A stretch of 64,000 nucleotides of DNA from CAZKAP01 sp964550895. Its GTDB lineage: Bacteria > Bacteroidota > Bacteroidia > Flavobacteriales > Flavobacteriaceae. The translations under genes were made by a program, and so were the position numbers. Position 1 is the stretch's first letter, and the number at the start of each line of letters is the position of its first letter. The stretch is from contig CAZKAP010000002.1 in NCBI GenBank assembly GCA_964550895.1, positions 1 to 64,000 on the forward strand, written 5' to 3'. Below, in pieces: positions 13,321 to 22,405 of the stretch. Below the pieces are notes generated by a model. That model was not told the origin of the DNA. It saw nothing but the letters and a program-made list of their open reading frames with translations, and searched no databases.

Positions 13321-15483
13321 ATGTCGAGTATTCAACACAAAACGCTGGAGGACCTTGAATTTCCAGAGGTTCTCAAGGAATTGGCCATTCGGTGCAACAC
13401 GGTACCGGGTAAGGTCCGTGCCCTGGACATTCGTCCTCTGGATAGGGACGAACTTCTAAAAGCAGAATTGGGTCGAACCAGCGAGTACCTATCCTCCTTC
13501 GAAAACGACAATCGAATTCCCAACCATGGATTTGAGAGCCTTGAAAAGGAATTCCAACTGTTGAAGATAGAGGAATCTGTTCTGGAAATCCGGAGTTTTC
13601 AGCAAATAGCCGATATCTGCGGAACGGTGCTTTCACACCTTAAGTTTTTTAAGAAATTTCACGATTACTATCCCTTGCTCAAAGAGCGGGTGGAGCAGGT
13701 TCCCGAACTCAAGAGTATACCCGAAGAAATTGGTTACGCCATCGACCGCTTTGGCGAAATCCGTGATCAGGCCTCTCCCGCATTAAAGGAGATCCGGGCC
13801 CAAATCGCTCAGGTCCGAGTTCGTGTGAATAAGAGTTTCGGAGAATCCCTGGCGCGGTATCAGCAGTTGGACTACCTCGATGAGATTCGGGAGACTGTGG
13901 TCGACAACCGCCGGGTACTGGCCGTGAAGGCGATGTACAGGAGGAAGGTTAAGGGCATGGTGCTCGGCAGCTCCAAGACCGGTAGCATAGTGTACATTTC
14001 CCCTTCCGTCACGGACGCCCTGAATCAGGAACTTTCGAATCTGGAATACGAGGAAAGCGAGGAGATTCGTCGCATACTCAGGGAACTCACCCATCACATC
14101 CGTCCGTACCGGGAGGTGCTGCAGGATTATCAGGAGTTGCTGACGGTCATGGACCTGACAGCGGCCAAGGCACGGCTGGCCTCGGAAATGGGCGCCGTAC
14201 TACCCGAGATCAACACAGAGCGCAGGCTGGAGCTCCGGGATGCCTATCATCCCCTGCTCTATCTGAGCAATCAAAAAATCGGGCAAACCACCTATCCCCA
14301 GTCCATACAATTGGATGATGAAAACCGAATTATTGTCATTTCAGGGCCAAATGCAGGGGGTAAGAGCATCACCCTTAAGACAGTAGGTCTGTTGCAGCTC
14401 TTACTTCAGAGTGGTTTTCTGGTTCCCGTCCATCCGAGAAGCAGCATGTGTCTGTTCGAGAAGATACTTACGGATATTGGGGACAACCAGTCCATTGAAA
14501 ATCACCTGAGCACCTACAGTTACCGTCTTAAAAATATGAACCGGTTCCTGCGAAAGTGCAATGAAAAAACCCTTTTCCTAATTGATGAGTTTGGTACCGG
14601 TAGTGATCCGGAACTCGGGGGAGCACTGGCCGAGGCCTTCCTGGAAGTATTCTACGAACGAAAAGCCTTTGGCATCATCACCACGCACTACGCCAACCTC
14701 AAACTCCTGGCTAATGAACTGCCTTATGCCAAGAACGCCAATATGCGCTTCGATAGCCGGACGCTGGAACCCACCTTCCAGCTGGTTCTCGGGGAAGCCG
14801 GAAGCTCCTTCACCTTCGAGGTTGCCCAGAAAAATGGCATACCCTACGGACTGATTAACCGGGCAAAGAAGAAAGTAGAGAGTGGGAAGATCCGTTTCGA
14901 TGCGACTATTGCCAAATTGCAGAAGGAACGCAGTAAGATGGAAAAGAGTGGGAGTAAACTGGCTGAGGAAGTGCAGAAGGCCAGTGAGGAAAACGAACGC
15001 TCGGAGCAATTAAACGCTCGTCTCAAGGATAAACTGGAGCGATATCAGGAGATGTACGACAGCCATCAGCGCTTGATCACCCTGGGAAATAAAGTCAATT
15101 CGGCTGCCGAACGCTACTTTCAGGACGGCAAAAAACGACCGCTGATTTCCGAATTGTTGCAAATCGTGGAAACCGAAAACAGCAAACGAAGGAAAAAGAC
15201 CGCACAGGAATACCGGAAGGAAAAGCAGAAAAAAGAATCCACCCAAGAAGAACTGATGAAGGAGGTGACCGTGGTTCGTGAAAAGAAGAAAGAGAAGAAG
15301 GTGAAAGCCCCGGCCCCCCGCCCCGACTTTAAGATCGGAGACCGGGTACGCCTGTCGGACGGGAAGGCCGTCGGCGACATCGAACACATTGAAAAAAAGA
15401 AGGCAACTGTTAACTACGGCATGTTTACTACCCTGGTTTCACTGGATCAGCTCGAACTGGTGGAATCTTCCGGGAAGAAGTGA
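13321..15483 (+). CDS. MutS2-family ATPase without an Smr domain
   Basis: A 720-residue MutS2 protein: MutS core and lever helices (about 1-320), an ATPase with Walker A GPNAGGKS near residue 345 and the FLIDEFGTGSDP Walker B block, then a long charged coiled coil (about 520-650). The C-terminus ends in a short beta-rich KOW-like segment (KIGDRVRL onward), and I see no Smr endonuclease domain, which longer MutS2 proteins carry. MutS2 acts on branched DNA or on collided ribosomes, not in classical mismatch repair. Without Smr, a nuclease role is doubtful. Confidence 0.9.
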   Translation: MSSIQHKTLEDLEFPEVLKELAIRCNTVPGKVRALDIRPLDRDELLKAELGRTSEYLSSFENDNRIPNHGFESLEKEFQLLKIEESVLEIRSFQQIADICGTVLSHLKFFKKFHDYYPLLKERVEQVPELKSIPEEIGYAIDRFGEIRDQASPALKEIRAQIAQVRVRVNKSFGESLARYQQLDYLDEIRETVVDNRRVLAVKAMYRRKVKGMVLGSSKTGSIVYISPSVTDALNQELSNLEYEESEEIRRILRELTHHIRPYREVLQDYQELLTVMDLTAAKARLASEMGAVLPEINTERRLELRDAYHPLLYLSNQKIGQTTYPQSIQLDDENRIIVISGPNAGGKSITLKTVGLLQLLLQSGFLVPVHPRSSMCLFEKILTDIGDNQSIENHLSTYSYRLKNMNRFLRKCNEKTLFLIDEFGTGSDPELGGALAEAFLEVFYERKAFGIITTHYANLKLLANELPYAKNANMRFDSRTLEPTFQLVLGEAGSSFTFEVAQKNGIPYGLINRAKKKVESGKIRFDATIAKLQKERSKMEKSGSKLAEEVQKASEENERSEQLNARLKDKLERYQEMYDSHQRLITLGNKVNSAAERYFQDGKKRPLISELLQIVETENSKRRKKTAQEYRKEKQKKESTQEELMKEVTVVREKKKEKKVKAPAPRPDFKIGDRVRLSDGKAVGDIEHIEKKKATVNYGMFTTLVSLDQLELVESSGKK

Positions 15484-15487
15484 TATT

Positions 15488-15889
15488 ATGGAAGGACCTA
15501 TTGTTTTATTCGACGGAGTCTGCAATCTCTGCAACGGGGCCGTCATCTGGATTCTGAAAAGAGACCGGAAAGGGCAGTTTCGCTTTGCCTCACTTCAGGG
15601 AAAAACCGGTCAGGAGTTCCTGAGCCAAAGAGGGATCGACCGTACGGATTTTAAGACGATGATACTGGTCGAACCCGAAATAGCGTATTATACCCAGTCT
15701 ACCGCCGCACTCAAAATAGCGGGCAAGCTCGGCGGGGTCTGGTCCATTTTCACCGTTTTTATCTGGATTCCCTCACCTCTTCGCGATGCAGTATACAACT
15801 GGATCTCCAGAAACCGCTACCGCTGGTTCGGCAGGAAGGACGAATGTATGTTGCCCCGGCCGGAATGGAAGGACCGGTTTCTGGATTAA
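15488..15889 (+). CDS. DCC family thiol-disulfide oxidoreductase-like protein (DUF393)
   Basis: A 133-residue protein that opens with VLFDGVCNLCNG, the DxDxC-C pattern of the DCC family. The frame is open from 15389 inside mutS2, but ATG 15488, 4 bp after the mutS2 stop, gives the family N-terminus. The function is unclear; a redox role is inferred from the Cys pair. Its TAA overlaps the TAA of the convergent symporter gene (15886-15889). Confidence 0.85.
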   Translation: MEGPIVLFDGVCNLCNGAVIWILKRDRKGQFRFASLQGKTGQEFLSQRGIDRTDFKTMILVEPEIAYYTQSTAALKIAGKLGGVWSIFTVFIWIPSPLRDAVYNWISRNRYRWFGRKDECMLPRPEWKDRFLD

Positions 15890-17217
15890 TTCGTCTTCCT
15901 TTTTTTGACTTCTTCGTAGTGATCGTCCCAGTTCCGTATATGGGGCTCACCTAATTTGCCGACGGATTTTGCGACCAGCATACTCACGGTGGCATCTCCC
16001 GTAACATTGATAACCGTTCGGCACATGTCCAGTGGGCGGTCAACCGCAAAAATAAGGGCCAGTCCAATCGGGTATTTTTCAGGGGGGAATCCTATAGCCT
16101 CCAGTACAATCACAAGCATAACCATACCGGCACCTGGAACCGCAGCGGATCCAATGGATGCCAAAAGGGCGGTTAAGACTATGGTGATTTGCTGCCCCAG
16201 GGTGAGGTCGAAGGCGAGGGCCTGGGAAATAAAGACAGCAGCTATACCCTGATACAGGCTCGTTCCATCCATATTGATTGTTGCGCCCACGGGCAGGACG
16301 AAACTGCTCACCTCCTTGTCCACTCCGATATGCTCCTCGACCCGTTCCATAGTGACAGGTAAGGTAGCCGCACTCGAGCTGGTAGAAAAAGCGAGCAATT
16401 GGGCCGGGCTGATCTTCTGAAGGAACCAGAGCGCATTCTTGCCGGTAAACACCTGGACCAAAATGGCATAAAACACTATCATCACGGCCAGGCCGCCCAC
16501 GACACATAAGGAGTATCCGAGTAGGGCCCACAATATCTCCGGGTCACTGGAGGATACAATGACCTGGGCTAGCAAGGCGAAAACGGCATAAGGAGCGCTT
16601 AACATGATAAGATCTACCATCTTTAATATCACCTCGTTAAGTGAATCAAAGAAATCCTTTAGGGGTTTTGCCTTGTCCTCCCCGATCAACAGCATGGAAA
16701 TACCCAGGAATATAGCGAGAAAAATGACCTGCAACATCAGTCCGTTGTCTGAAAGGGACTGAAAGGCGTTGTCGGGCACCATGTCGATCACAAACTGAAG
16801 GGGGCTCTGCTCCTTTTGCCGAGTGGCCAGTTCAACCTTGGAGGTCACGTCCTGATCACCGGCATACTGGCTTACTAGTTGTTCGACCGTTTCCTCACTC
16901 ACGCCATCGCCGGGTTTGAATGTGTTAACGATAACCAACCCGGTGGTGATGGCCACAATGGTGGTCACGATATAGATACCGATCGTCCTAAGCCCTATAT
17001 TCCGAAATGCCGAAATATCCTTGAGGTCGGAAATCCCCTTAATCAGGGAGGCCAGGATCAGGGGTACGGCTATCAGTTTAAGTAATTTAATAAAGATCGT
17101 CCCGAAGGGCTGGATCCAGTTAAAGATAAAAAGGGCTCCTCCCTCCCAGCTTGTCATGCCCAGGCCGAAGAGTATACCCAACACCATTCCGATCATTATC
17201 CTCCAGTGTAATGCCAT
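15886..17217 (-). CDS. Dicarboxylate/amino acid:cation symporter (DAACS, GltP family)
   Basis: A 443-residue inner-membrane transporter with eight or so hydrophobic segments and the re-entrant hairpins of the family. The diagnostic motifs SSSAATLP and INMDGTSLY are present. It takes up C4-dicarboxylates or acidic or neutral amino acids with Na+ or H+. A stretch around residues 120-165 is an unusually long polar loop (GVSEETVEQL onward). It follows aroC on the same strand after 9 bp and may be co-transcribed with it. Confidence 0.9.
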   Translation of the reverse strand: MALHWRIMIGMVLGILFGLGMTSWEGGALFIFNWIQPFGTIFIKLLKLIAVPLILASLIKGISDLKDISAFRNIGLRTIGIYIVTTIVAITTGLVIVNTFKPGDGVSEETVEQLVSQYAGDQDVTSKVELATRQKEQSPLQFVIDMVPDNAFQSLSDNGLMLQVIFLAIFLGISMLLIGEDKAKPLKDFFDSLNEVILKMVDLIMLSAPYAVFALLAQVIVSSSDPEILWALLGYSLCVVGGLAVMIVFYAILVQVFTGKNALWFLQKISPAQLLAFSTSSSAATLPVTMERVEEHIGVDKEVSSFVLPVGATINMDGTSLYQGIAAVFISQALAFDLTLGQQITIVLTALLASIGSAAVPGAGMVMLVIVLEAIGFPPEKYPIGLALIFAVDRPLDMCRTVINVTGDATVSMLVAKSVGKLGEPHIRNWDDHYEEVKKRKTN

Positions 17218-17226
17218 AAATAGATC

Positions 17227-18300
17227 TTAAAGAATTTCAAATTTATCCGTCTTACTCATCAGATAATGGTCGGCCAGTACCAGTGCAGCCATCCCGTCCA
17301 CGATAGGTACGGCGCGCGGCACTACGCAGGGATCGTGTCTTCCCTTCCCCTGAACCGTAACCGCCCTGCCTTCCCTGTCGATGGTCTCGTAGGATTGAAG
17401 CAGCGTAGCCACGGGCTTAAAGGCCACGCGGAAGTGAATGTCCATGCCGTTGCTTATACCGCCCTGTATGCCGCCGCTGTAATTTGTACGGGTACTGCCG
17501 TCGGGCTCGTAATAGTCGTTGTGTTCGCTTCCCTTCATCTCAACACCGCGAAAGCCGCTGCCGTATTCAAAGCCTTTAACCGCATTGATCGACAGCATCG
17601 CACTACCCAGATCGGCATGTAGTTTGTTAAAGACGGGGGATCCGAGACCGATAGGTACATTGTGGATTACACAGCTGACCACTCCCCCAATGGTATCCCC
17701 TTGTTTTCGAACCTCACGTATCAGGGCGATCATGCGTTCGGCCGTTTCGGAATCCGGGCAACGGACATCGTTCTGCTCGATAAGGGAGTAGTCCAGCTGA
17801 GACGGCTCTTTGTCCAGTCGGATATGACCTACCTGCGAGACATACGAGTGTATGCGTACCCCGGGAAGTAATTTGATAGCTATGGCACCCGCAGCAACAC
17901 GCGCTGCGGTTTCCCGGGCTGAGCTCCGGCCACCTCCCCTATAGTCGCGAATACCGTACTTAATATCGTACACCCGGTCCGCATGAGAAGGACGATAATT
18001 GTCCTTGATATGCGAATAATCCCTGGATTTTTGGTTGGTGTTTTCGATAAAGAAGCCGATGGGGGTGCCGGTGGTCTGTCCTTCGAATATACCGGAGAGT
18101 ATTTGTATGCGGTCACCTTCTTTGCGTTGCGTGACTATAGCCGATTGTCCGGGCTTTCTGCGATCCAATTGCTGCTGAATCTCGGCAGTCTCTATTGGGA
18201 CCCCCGCCGGACACCCGTCGATGATTCCTCCGATCCCTGCACCATGGGATTCCCCAAAGGTGGTGAGCCTGAAAACATTACCGAAAGTATTACCCGACAT
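17227..18300 (-). CDS. aroC: Chorismate synthase
   Basis: A 357-residue enzyme that converts EPSP to chorismate with reduced FMN, the last shared step of aromatic amino-acid synthesis. The signatures GESHGAGIG near the N-terminus, the RGGGRSSARETAARVAAGA block and the C-terminal GRHDPCVVPRAVP are all intact. Length is normal. It is the first gene of a short minus-strand pair with the symporter. Confidence 0.97.
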   Translation of the reverse strand: MSGNTFGNVFRLTTFGESHGAGIGGIIDGCPAGVPIETAEIQQQLDRRKPGQSAIVTQRKEGDRIQILSGIFEGQTTGTPIGFFIENTNQKSRDYSHIKDNYRPSHADRVYDIKYGIRDYRGGGRSSARETAARVAAGAIAIKLLPGVRIHSYVSQVGHIRLDKEPSQLDYSLIEQNDVRCPDSETAERMIALIREVRKQGDTIGGVVSCVIHNVPIGLGSPVFNKLHADLGSAMLSINAVKGFEYGSGFRGVEMKGSEHNDYYEPDGSTRTNYSGGIQGGISNGMDIHFRVAFKPVATLLQSYETIDREGRAVTVQGKGRHDPCVVPRAVPIVDGMAALVLADHYLMSKTDKFEIL

Positions 18301-18484
18301 ATTCGAACTTTGTCCTGCAAATAACTGAATTTTGATTGGAATCGGGCATGCCCCCAGAATAACTTTAGATTTACATAGGCCGGTTTTCGCGGGCTTTATT
18401 TAACCATATGCTGACATACATATTACGCAGAATTCAAAATGATTCCTGATCTCTTCAGTTATTTTGTAGTAAAATAGAGGAGGT

Positions 18485-19375
18485 TTGAAGAAGAGGAAGA
18501 TCGAAGTCGCAGTCATATCCGACGTCCACCTGGGGACTTACGGCTGCCATGCGGATGAACTTATTGCATACTTGAACAGCATACAGCCGAAGAAGCTGAT
18601 CCTTAACGGCGATATCATTGACATCTGGCAGTTCAGCAAGCGGTACTTTCCCGCCTCTCATCTAAAGGTGCTCAAGAAGATTATCGGTATGGCCTCCAGG
18701 GGAACGGAGGTGTACTACATCACCGGCAACCACGACGAAATGCTCCGGAAGTTCGCAGATACGAGCATGGGGAATTTTCAGATTCTCAATAAACTCGTAT
18801 TGGAACTGGATGGAAAAAAGGCCTGGATATTTCACGGTGACGTATTCGACGTTTCCATCAACAATGCCAAGTGGCTCGCCAAGCTCGGAGGGTATGGCTA
18901 CGACCTGTTGATCCGAATCAATTGGATCATCAACTGGTGCCTGAAAAGAATGGGCCGGGAAAAGTACTCCCTCTCCAAGAAGATCAAGAACAGCGTTAAA
19001 GGCGCGATTAATTACATCAATAAATTCGAGCAGACTGCGGCCGAGCTGGCCATTGAGAAGAACTACGACTACGTCATCTGCGGACACATCCACCAGCCTC
19101 GAAAAGAGCAGTATGAAAACAAGATGGGCAGTTGTTTATACCTGAATTCCGGCGACTGGATCGAGAACCTGACCGCACTCGAATACTCCTTTAAGCGCTG
19201 GAGGGTATACCACTACAATCATGACAAGCTTTCACCTTTTTTCGTGGACGAAGAGCTCAAGAACATGAACATGAACGAGCTAATCGCATCGATAACGGAC
19301 AAAGAAGAGGAGATAAGGAACTACGAAGTGCAGGAGGGTGAGCAATCACACGACCAGGGCCCTCCTGAGGATTGA
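18485..19375 (+). CDS. UDP-2,3-diacylglucosamine diphosphatase-like metallophosphatase
   Basis: A 296-residue calcineurin-type phosphoesterase of the LpxH branch. Metal ligands are visible in SDVHLGT, NGDIIDIW, GNHD, FHGDVFD and CGHIHQP. It probably hydrolyses the pyrophosphate of UDP-2,3-diacylglucosamine in lipid A synthesis. The start must be TTG 18485, since a stop codon lies five codons upstream and the first motif begins at residue 11. A GAGGAGG stretch (18477-18483) ends one base before this TTG, too close for a normal Shine-Dalgarno site. The last 30 bp overlap the convergent dehydrogenase gene. Confidence 0.85.
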   Translation: MKKRKIEVAVISDVHLGTYGCHADELIAYLNSIQPKKLILNGDIIDIWQFSKRYFPASHLKVLKKIIGMASRGTEVYYITGNHDEMLRKFADTSMGNFQILNKLVLELDGKKAWIFHGDVFDVSINNAKWLAKLGGYGYDLLIRINWIINWCLKRMGREKYSLSKKIKNSVKGAINYINKFEQTAAELAIEKNYDYVICGHIHQPRKEQYENKMGSCLYLNSGDWIENLTALEYSFKRWRVYHYNHDKLSPFFVDEELKNMNMNELIASITDKEEEIRNYEVQEGEQSHDQGPPED

Positions 19376-22264
19376 CACCGGATGCAGGGACTGAATTCCA
19401 GCACCGTCGGAGATTTGATGACGGCAGCTGATTCCGTTAGCCGCGATGATCTGCCCGGGTTTCATTTTCCTGGCAGCGCTCAATACGCCCAGTTCACCCA
19501 TCTTTATGCTTACATCGTAATGTTCGGACTCGTATCCGAATGAGCCCGCCATACCGCAGCAACCGGTTGGAAGCAGGGTAACCTTATAGTTCTCGGGTAT
19601 ATTCAGCGCGTCATAGGTCGCCTTAGGACTGGCGAGTGCCTTCTGGTGACAGTGGGCGTGGATCTTGACCTCCCGGTATTCGCTGGTGAATTGATCCTGG
19701 CTGATAAAACCGGCCTTGTGCTGGGCAACCAGAAAATCTTCGAGCAGTTGTACCTCCCTTACGATATCTCCATTCCAAAGCCCGGGGCACAGGCGACGGT
19801 ATTCGTCCTGAAAGGTGAGTACGGCGGAAGGCTCCAGTCCCACCAAGGGAATCCCCCTTTCCCGAAGTTCGCGTATGCGATTAATATTGTTCGTGGCGCA
19901 GCGCCTGGCTTGTTTCAGGAAACCATTTGAGATAAACGTGCGACCGCTTTCACCAAAAAACAACTCAACCCGAAACCCCAACCGTATGAGCAGCTCCATG
20001 GCTTCCCGGGCCAGATTTTCCTCCAGGTACCGCGTGAACTCATCGATATAGAGTGCGACCACAGGTGCTTCCTTCCTGGGCCGGAAACGCCCTTGCAAAT
20101 CGGACAGTTCCCTTGTAAAGGCGTGGCGGTATACCGGAGGTAAAGAACGCTGAGGCGCGATGCGAAGTGTGCTCCGGATCAGGCCCGATAGGGTCCTGTT
20201 TTTAAACGCCCCATTCACTAGAGGGGCCATGTGACTCGCAATACGGTTTATGGTTGTCGTATAAGCGAAAAAGAAACTGCGAAGGTCGAATCCGTTGGCG
20301 AGCTGATACTGATATAAAAATTCACTCTTCAGGGTGGCCATATCCACATTGCTCGGGCATTCCCTCGCACAGGCCTTACAGCTCACGCAAAGATCGAGAA
20401 CCTCTTTGAGCTCCTGATGATCGAAGGGGTTAGAATCCTCCGAGCGGGTAATAAATTCGCGCAGTGCGTTGGCGCGGGCCCGGGTGGTATCCTTCTCGTC
20501 AAGGGTTGCCCTGTAGCTCGGACACATACCCCCTCCGGACCCAGTGGTCTTACGGCAATCGCCGCTTCCGTTACACTTTTCGGCAGCCCTGAGATACCCC
20601 TCCGTATCGCTGAAGTCCATGAACGTATCCAGGACCCATTCGAAGCGATCGGGCTCGTACCGCAGATTCTTATCCATCGGATAGGGATCCACGATCTTTC
20701 CGGGATTGAGTATGCCGTATGGGTCAAACAGCCGCTTAATCCGGCGTAGCAACTCGTAATTTCTTTCGCCTATGATTTTGGGGATGAATTCGGCCCGTAC
20801 TATGCCGTCACCATGTTCGCCTGAGAAGCTCCCGCGATAGCGACGCGTGAGCCCGGCCACATCGGATGTAATTTTGCGAAACAGGGCCACATCCACCGCT
20901 TTCTTCAGGTTGAGTATGGGACGAAGGTGAATCTCACCGGCACCCGCATGAGCATAGTAAACGGCCTGCTGTCCATACGACTCCATTATCCGGGTAAAAT
21001 CAGAAATAAAAGGTGCCAGATCTTCCAGCAGTACGGCGGTATCTTCTATACAGGCCACGGCCTTGGCGTCGCCGGGTATATTGGCCAGCAGGCCCAGGCC
21101 GGCCTTCCTCAGAGCAAAAGCGCGTTCTACCTCCACGTCCCTAAGGACCGGTTGTGCATAGCTTCTGCCCGATTGCTTAATGATTTCCAGCAGATTACAG
21201 ACCTGATTCTCCAGTGCGCTTTCCGTTTCGGCCCTGACCTCGAGCATGAGAATGGCCTTGGGGTCACCCTGTACGAAAGCTCGGTTTTCCCGCTGCTCGA
21301 GGTTGTCCCGGGTACAGTCGAGTATGGTTTTGTCCATCATCTCGCAGGTGTACAGATTGGCCTTCATCACGGGAACTACGTCGCTGAGACAGTCCTCGAT
21401 ACTGCTGTAATGCGTAGCCACCAATGCGCTCAGGGCAGGCGGAAGGGGATCGGTTTTGAGTGTGATCTCCGTGACCACACCCAGGGTTCCTTCACTACCC
21501 GATAGCAGGCTGCACAGGTTGAATTCGGTTTCACTGTCGGATCGGAAGGGCTGCATTTCGATCAGTTCATCGACGGCATATCCTGTATTTCGACGGTGGA
21601 TTCCGCGATTCGGAAATTCCCTGCGAATCTCCGACTGTACTTCATCCGGAGACAGGAGCTCCCAGAGTCCTCTCAGCAGGCGCCCCTCCTCCCCTTCCGA
21701 TGCCACCCTCTGATTCCATTGTTCCCTGTCCATAGAACCGCATTTCAGGATTTCACCGGAGGCAGACAACATACGCACCGAATGAACCTTGTCCCGGGTA
21801 ACTCCATATTGTATGGAGGTGGTACCGGAGGAATTGTTGCCAACCATTCCGCCCATCATACAACGATTGGCAGTGGAGGTATTGGGTCCGAAAAAGCGAC
21901 CATACGGTTTCAGATAGCGATTCAGGTCGTCTCGAACGACACCGGGCTGTACCGTTACCAGTCCATGCAACGGATCGAAATGAAGGATACTTCGCATATT
22001 ACGGGATACATCCAGGACTATGCCCTCCCCCACACATTGCCCGGCCAGGGAAGTTCCTGCGGCTCTGGGGATCAACCCCACCGAATGACGGCGGCAGTAA
22101 TCCAGCACAGTGGCTATGTCTTTTTCTCCCGTCGGGAAGGCGACCGCCAACGGGATTTTGCGGTATACGGAGGCGTCCGTGGCGTAAATCGACCGGCTCA
22201 GTGCATCCCAGCGCAACTCTCCTTCCAGGTGCGCGCTCAGTTCGTTCAGGCTATCCTCCTTCAT
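19346..22264 (-). CDS. FAD-linked oxidase/Fe-S dehydrogenase (D-lactate dehydrogenase type, YdiJ-like)
   Basis: A 972-residue fusion. The N-terminal half has the PCMH FAD-binding fold (PRAAGTSLAGQ near residue 70, NSSGTTSIQYG near 150) and the FAD-oxidase C domain ending near HGDGIVRAEF. A ferredoxin-like 4Fe-4S region follows (CNGSGDC then CVSCKACARECP, around residue 550-640). The end is a CCG domain with GCCGMAGSFGYE. Such proteins oxidise D-lactate, D-2-hydroxyglutarate or similar acids and pass electrons to the membrane. A TTG at 22273 is in frame, but ATG 22264 is preferred. Confidence 0.88.
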   Translation of the reverse strand: MKEDSLNELSAHLEGELRWDALSRSIYATDASVYRKIPLAVAFPTGEKDIATVLDYCRRHSVGLIPRAAGTSLAGQCVGEGIVLDVSRNMRSILHFDPLHGLVTVQPGVVRDDLNRYLKPYGRFFGPNTSTANRCMMGGMVGNNSSGTTSIQYGVTRDKVHSVRMLSASGEILKCGSMDREQWNQRVASEGEEGRLLRGLWELLSPDEVQSEIRREFPNRGIHRRNTGYAVDELIEMQPFRSDSETEFNLCSLLSGSEGTLGVVTEITLKTDPLPPALSALVATHYSSIEDCLSDVVPVMKANLYTCEMMDKTILDCTRDNLEQRENRAFVQGDPKAILMLEVRAETESALENQVCNLLEIIKQSGRSYAQPVLRDVEVERAFALRKAGLGLLANIPGDAKAVACIEDTAVLLEDLAPFISDFTRIMESYGQQAVYYAHAGAGEIHLRPILNLKKAVDVALFRKITSDVAGLTRRYRGSFSGEHGDGIVRAEFIPKIIGERNYELLRRIKRLFDPYGILNPGKIVDPYPMDKNLRYEPDRFEWVLDTFMDFSDTEGYLRAAEKCNGSGDCRKTTGSGGGMCPSYRATLDEKDTTRARANALREFITRSEDSNPFDHQELKEVLDLCVSCKACARECPSNVDMATLKSEFLYQYQLANGFDLRSFFFAYTTTINRIASHMAPLVNGAFKNRTLSGLIRSTLRIAPQRSLPPVYRHAFTRELSDLQGRFRPRKEAPVVALYIDEFTRYLEENLAREAMELLIRLGFRVELFFGESGRTFISNGFLKQARRCATNNINRIRELRERGIPLVGLEPSAVLTFQDEYRRLCPGLWNGDIVREVQLLEDFLVAQHKAGFISQDQFTSEYREVKIHAHCHQKALASPKATYDALNIPENYKVTLLPTGCCGMAGSFGYESEHYDVSIKMGELGVLSAARKMKPGQIIAANGISCRHQISDGAGIQSLHPVSILRRALVV

Positions 22265-22270
22265 TCCGGA

Positions 22271-22278
22271 CAAAATTA
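22271..22278 (-). promoter_or_regulatory. -7 box directly before the FAD/Fe-S dehydrogenase gene
   Basis: Read on the minus strand this is TAATTTTG, a perfect TAnnTTTG. It ends 6 bp before ATG 22264, so the transcript would start at or next to the start codon. A longer leader from a promoter further upstream remains possible. Confidence 0.4.
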
Positions 22279-22327
22279 AGGTAAAGTAGTGTATCCCCTG
22301 ATAGGTGGACGTGGTCAGAACAAGGGT

Positions 22328-22335
22328 TATATTTG
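22328..22335 (+). promoter_or_regulatory. Candidate -7 box for the TlpA lipoprotein gene
   Basis: TATATTTG matches TAnnTTTG exactly, 70 bp before the ATG at 22406. No good TTTG is seen 19-21 bp upstream. Confidence 0.4.
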
Positions 22336-22405
22336 TACTTCGTCAGAATGAAATGAAATTCGGCGACACACGTTTGTAAAGTTAACTTTCATTAAAACTT
22401 GTATT

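Noticed and set aside
18477..18483. Shine-Dalgarno site for the LpxH-like gene
   Set aside because: GAGGAGG ends 1 base before the TTG start, too close for normal pairing, and Bacteroidota rarely use such sites.
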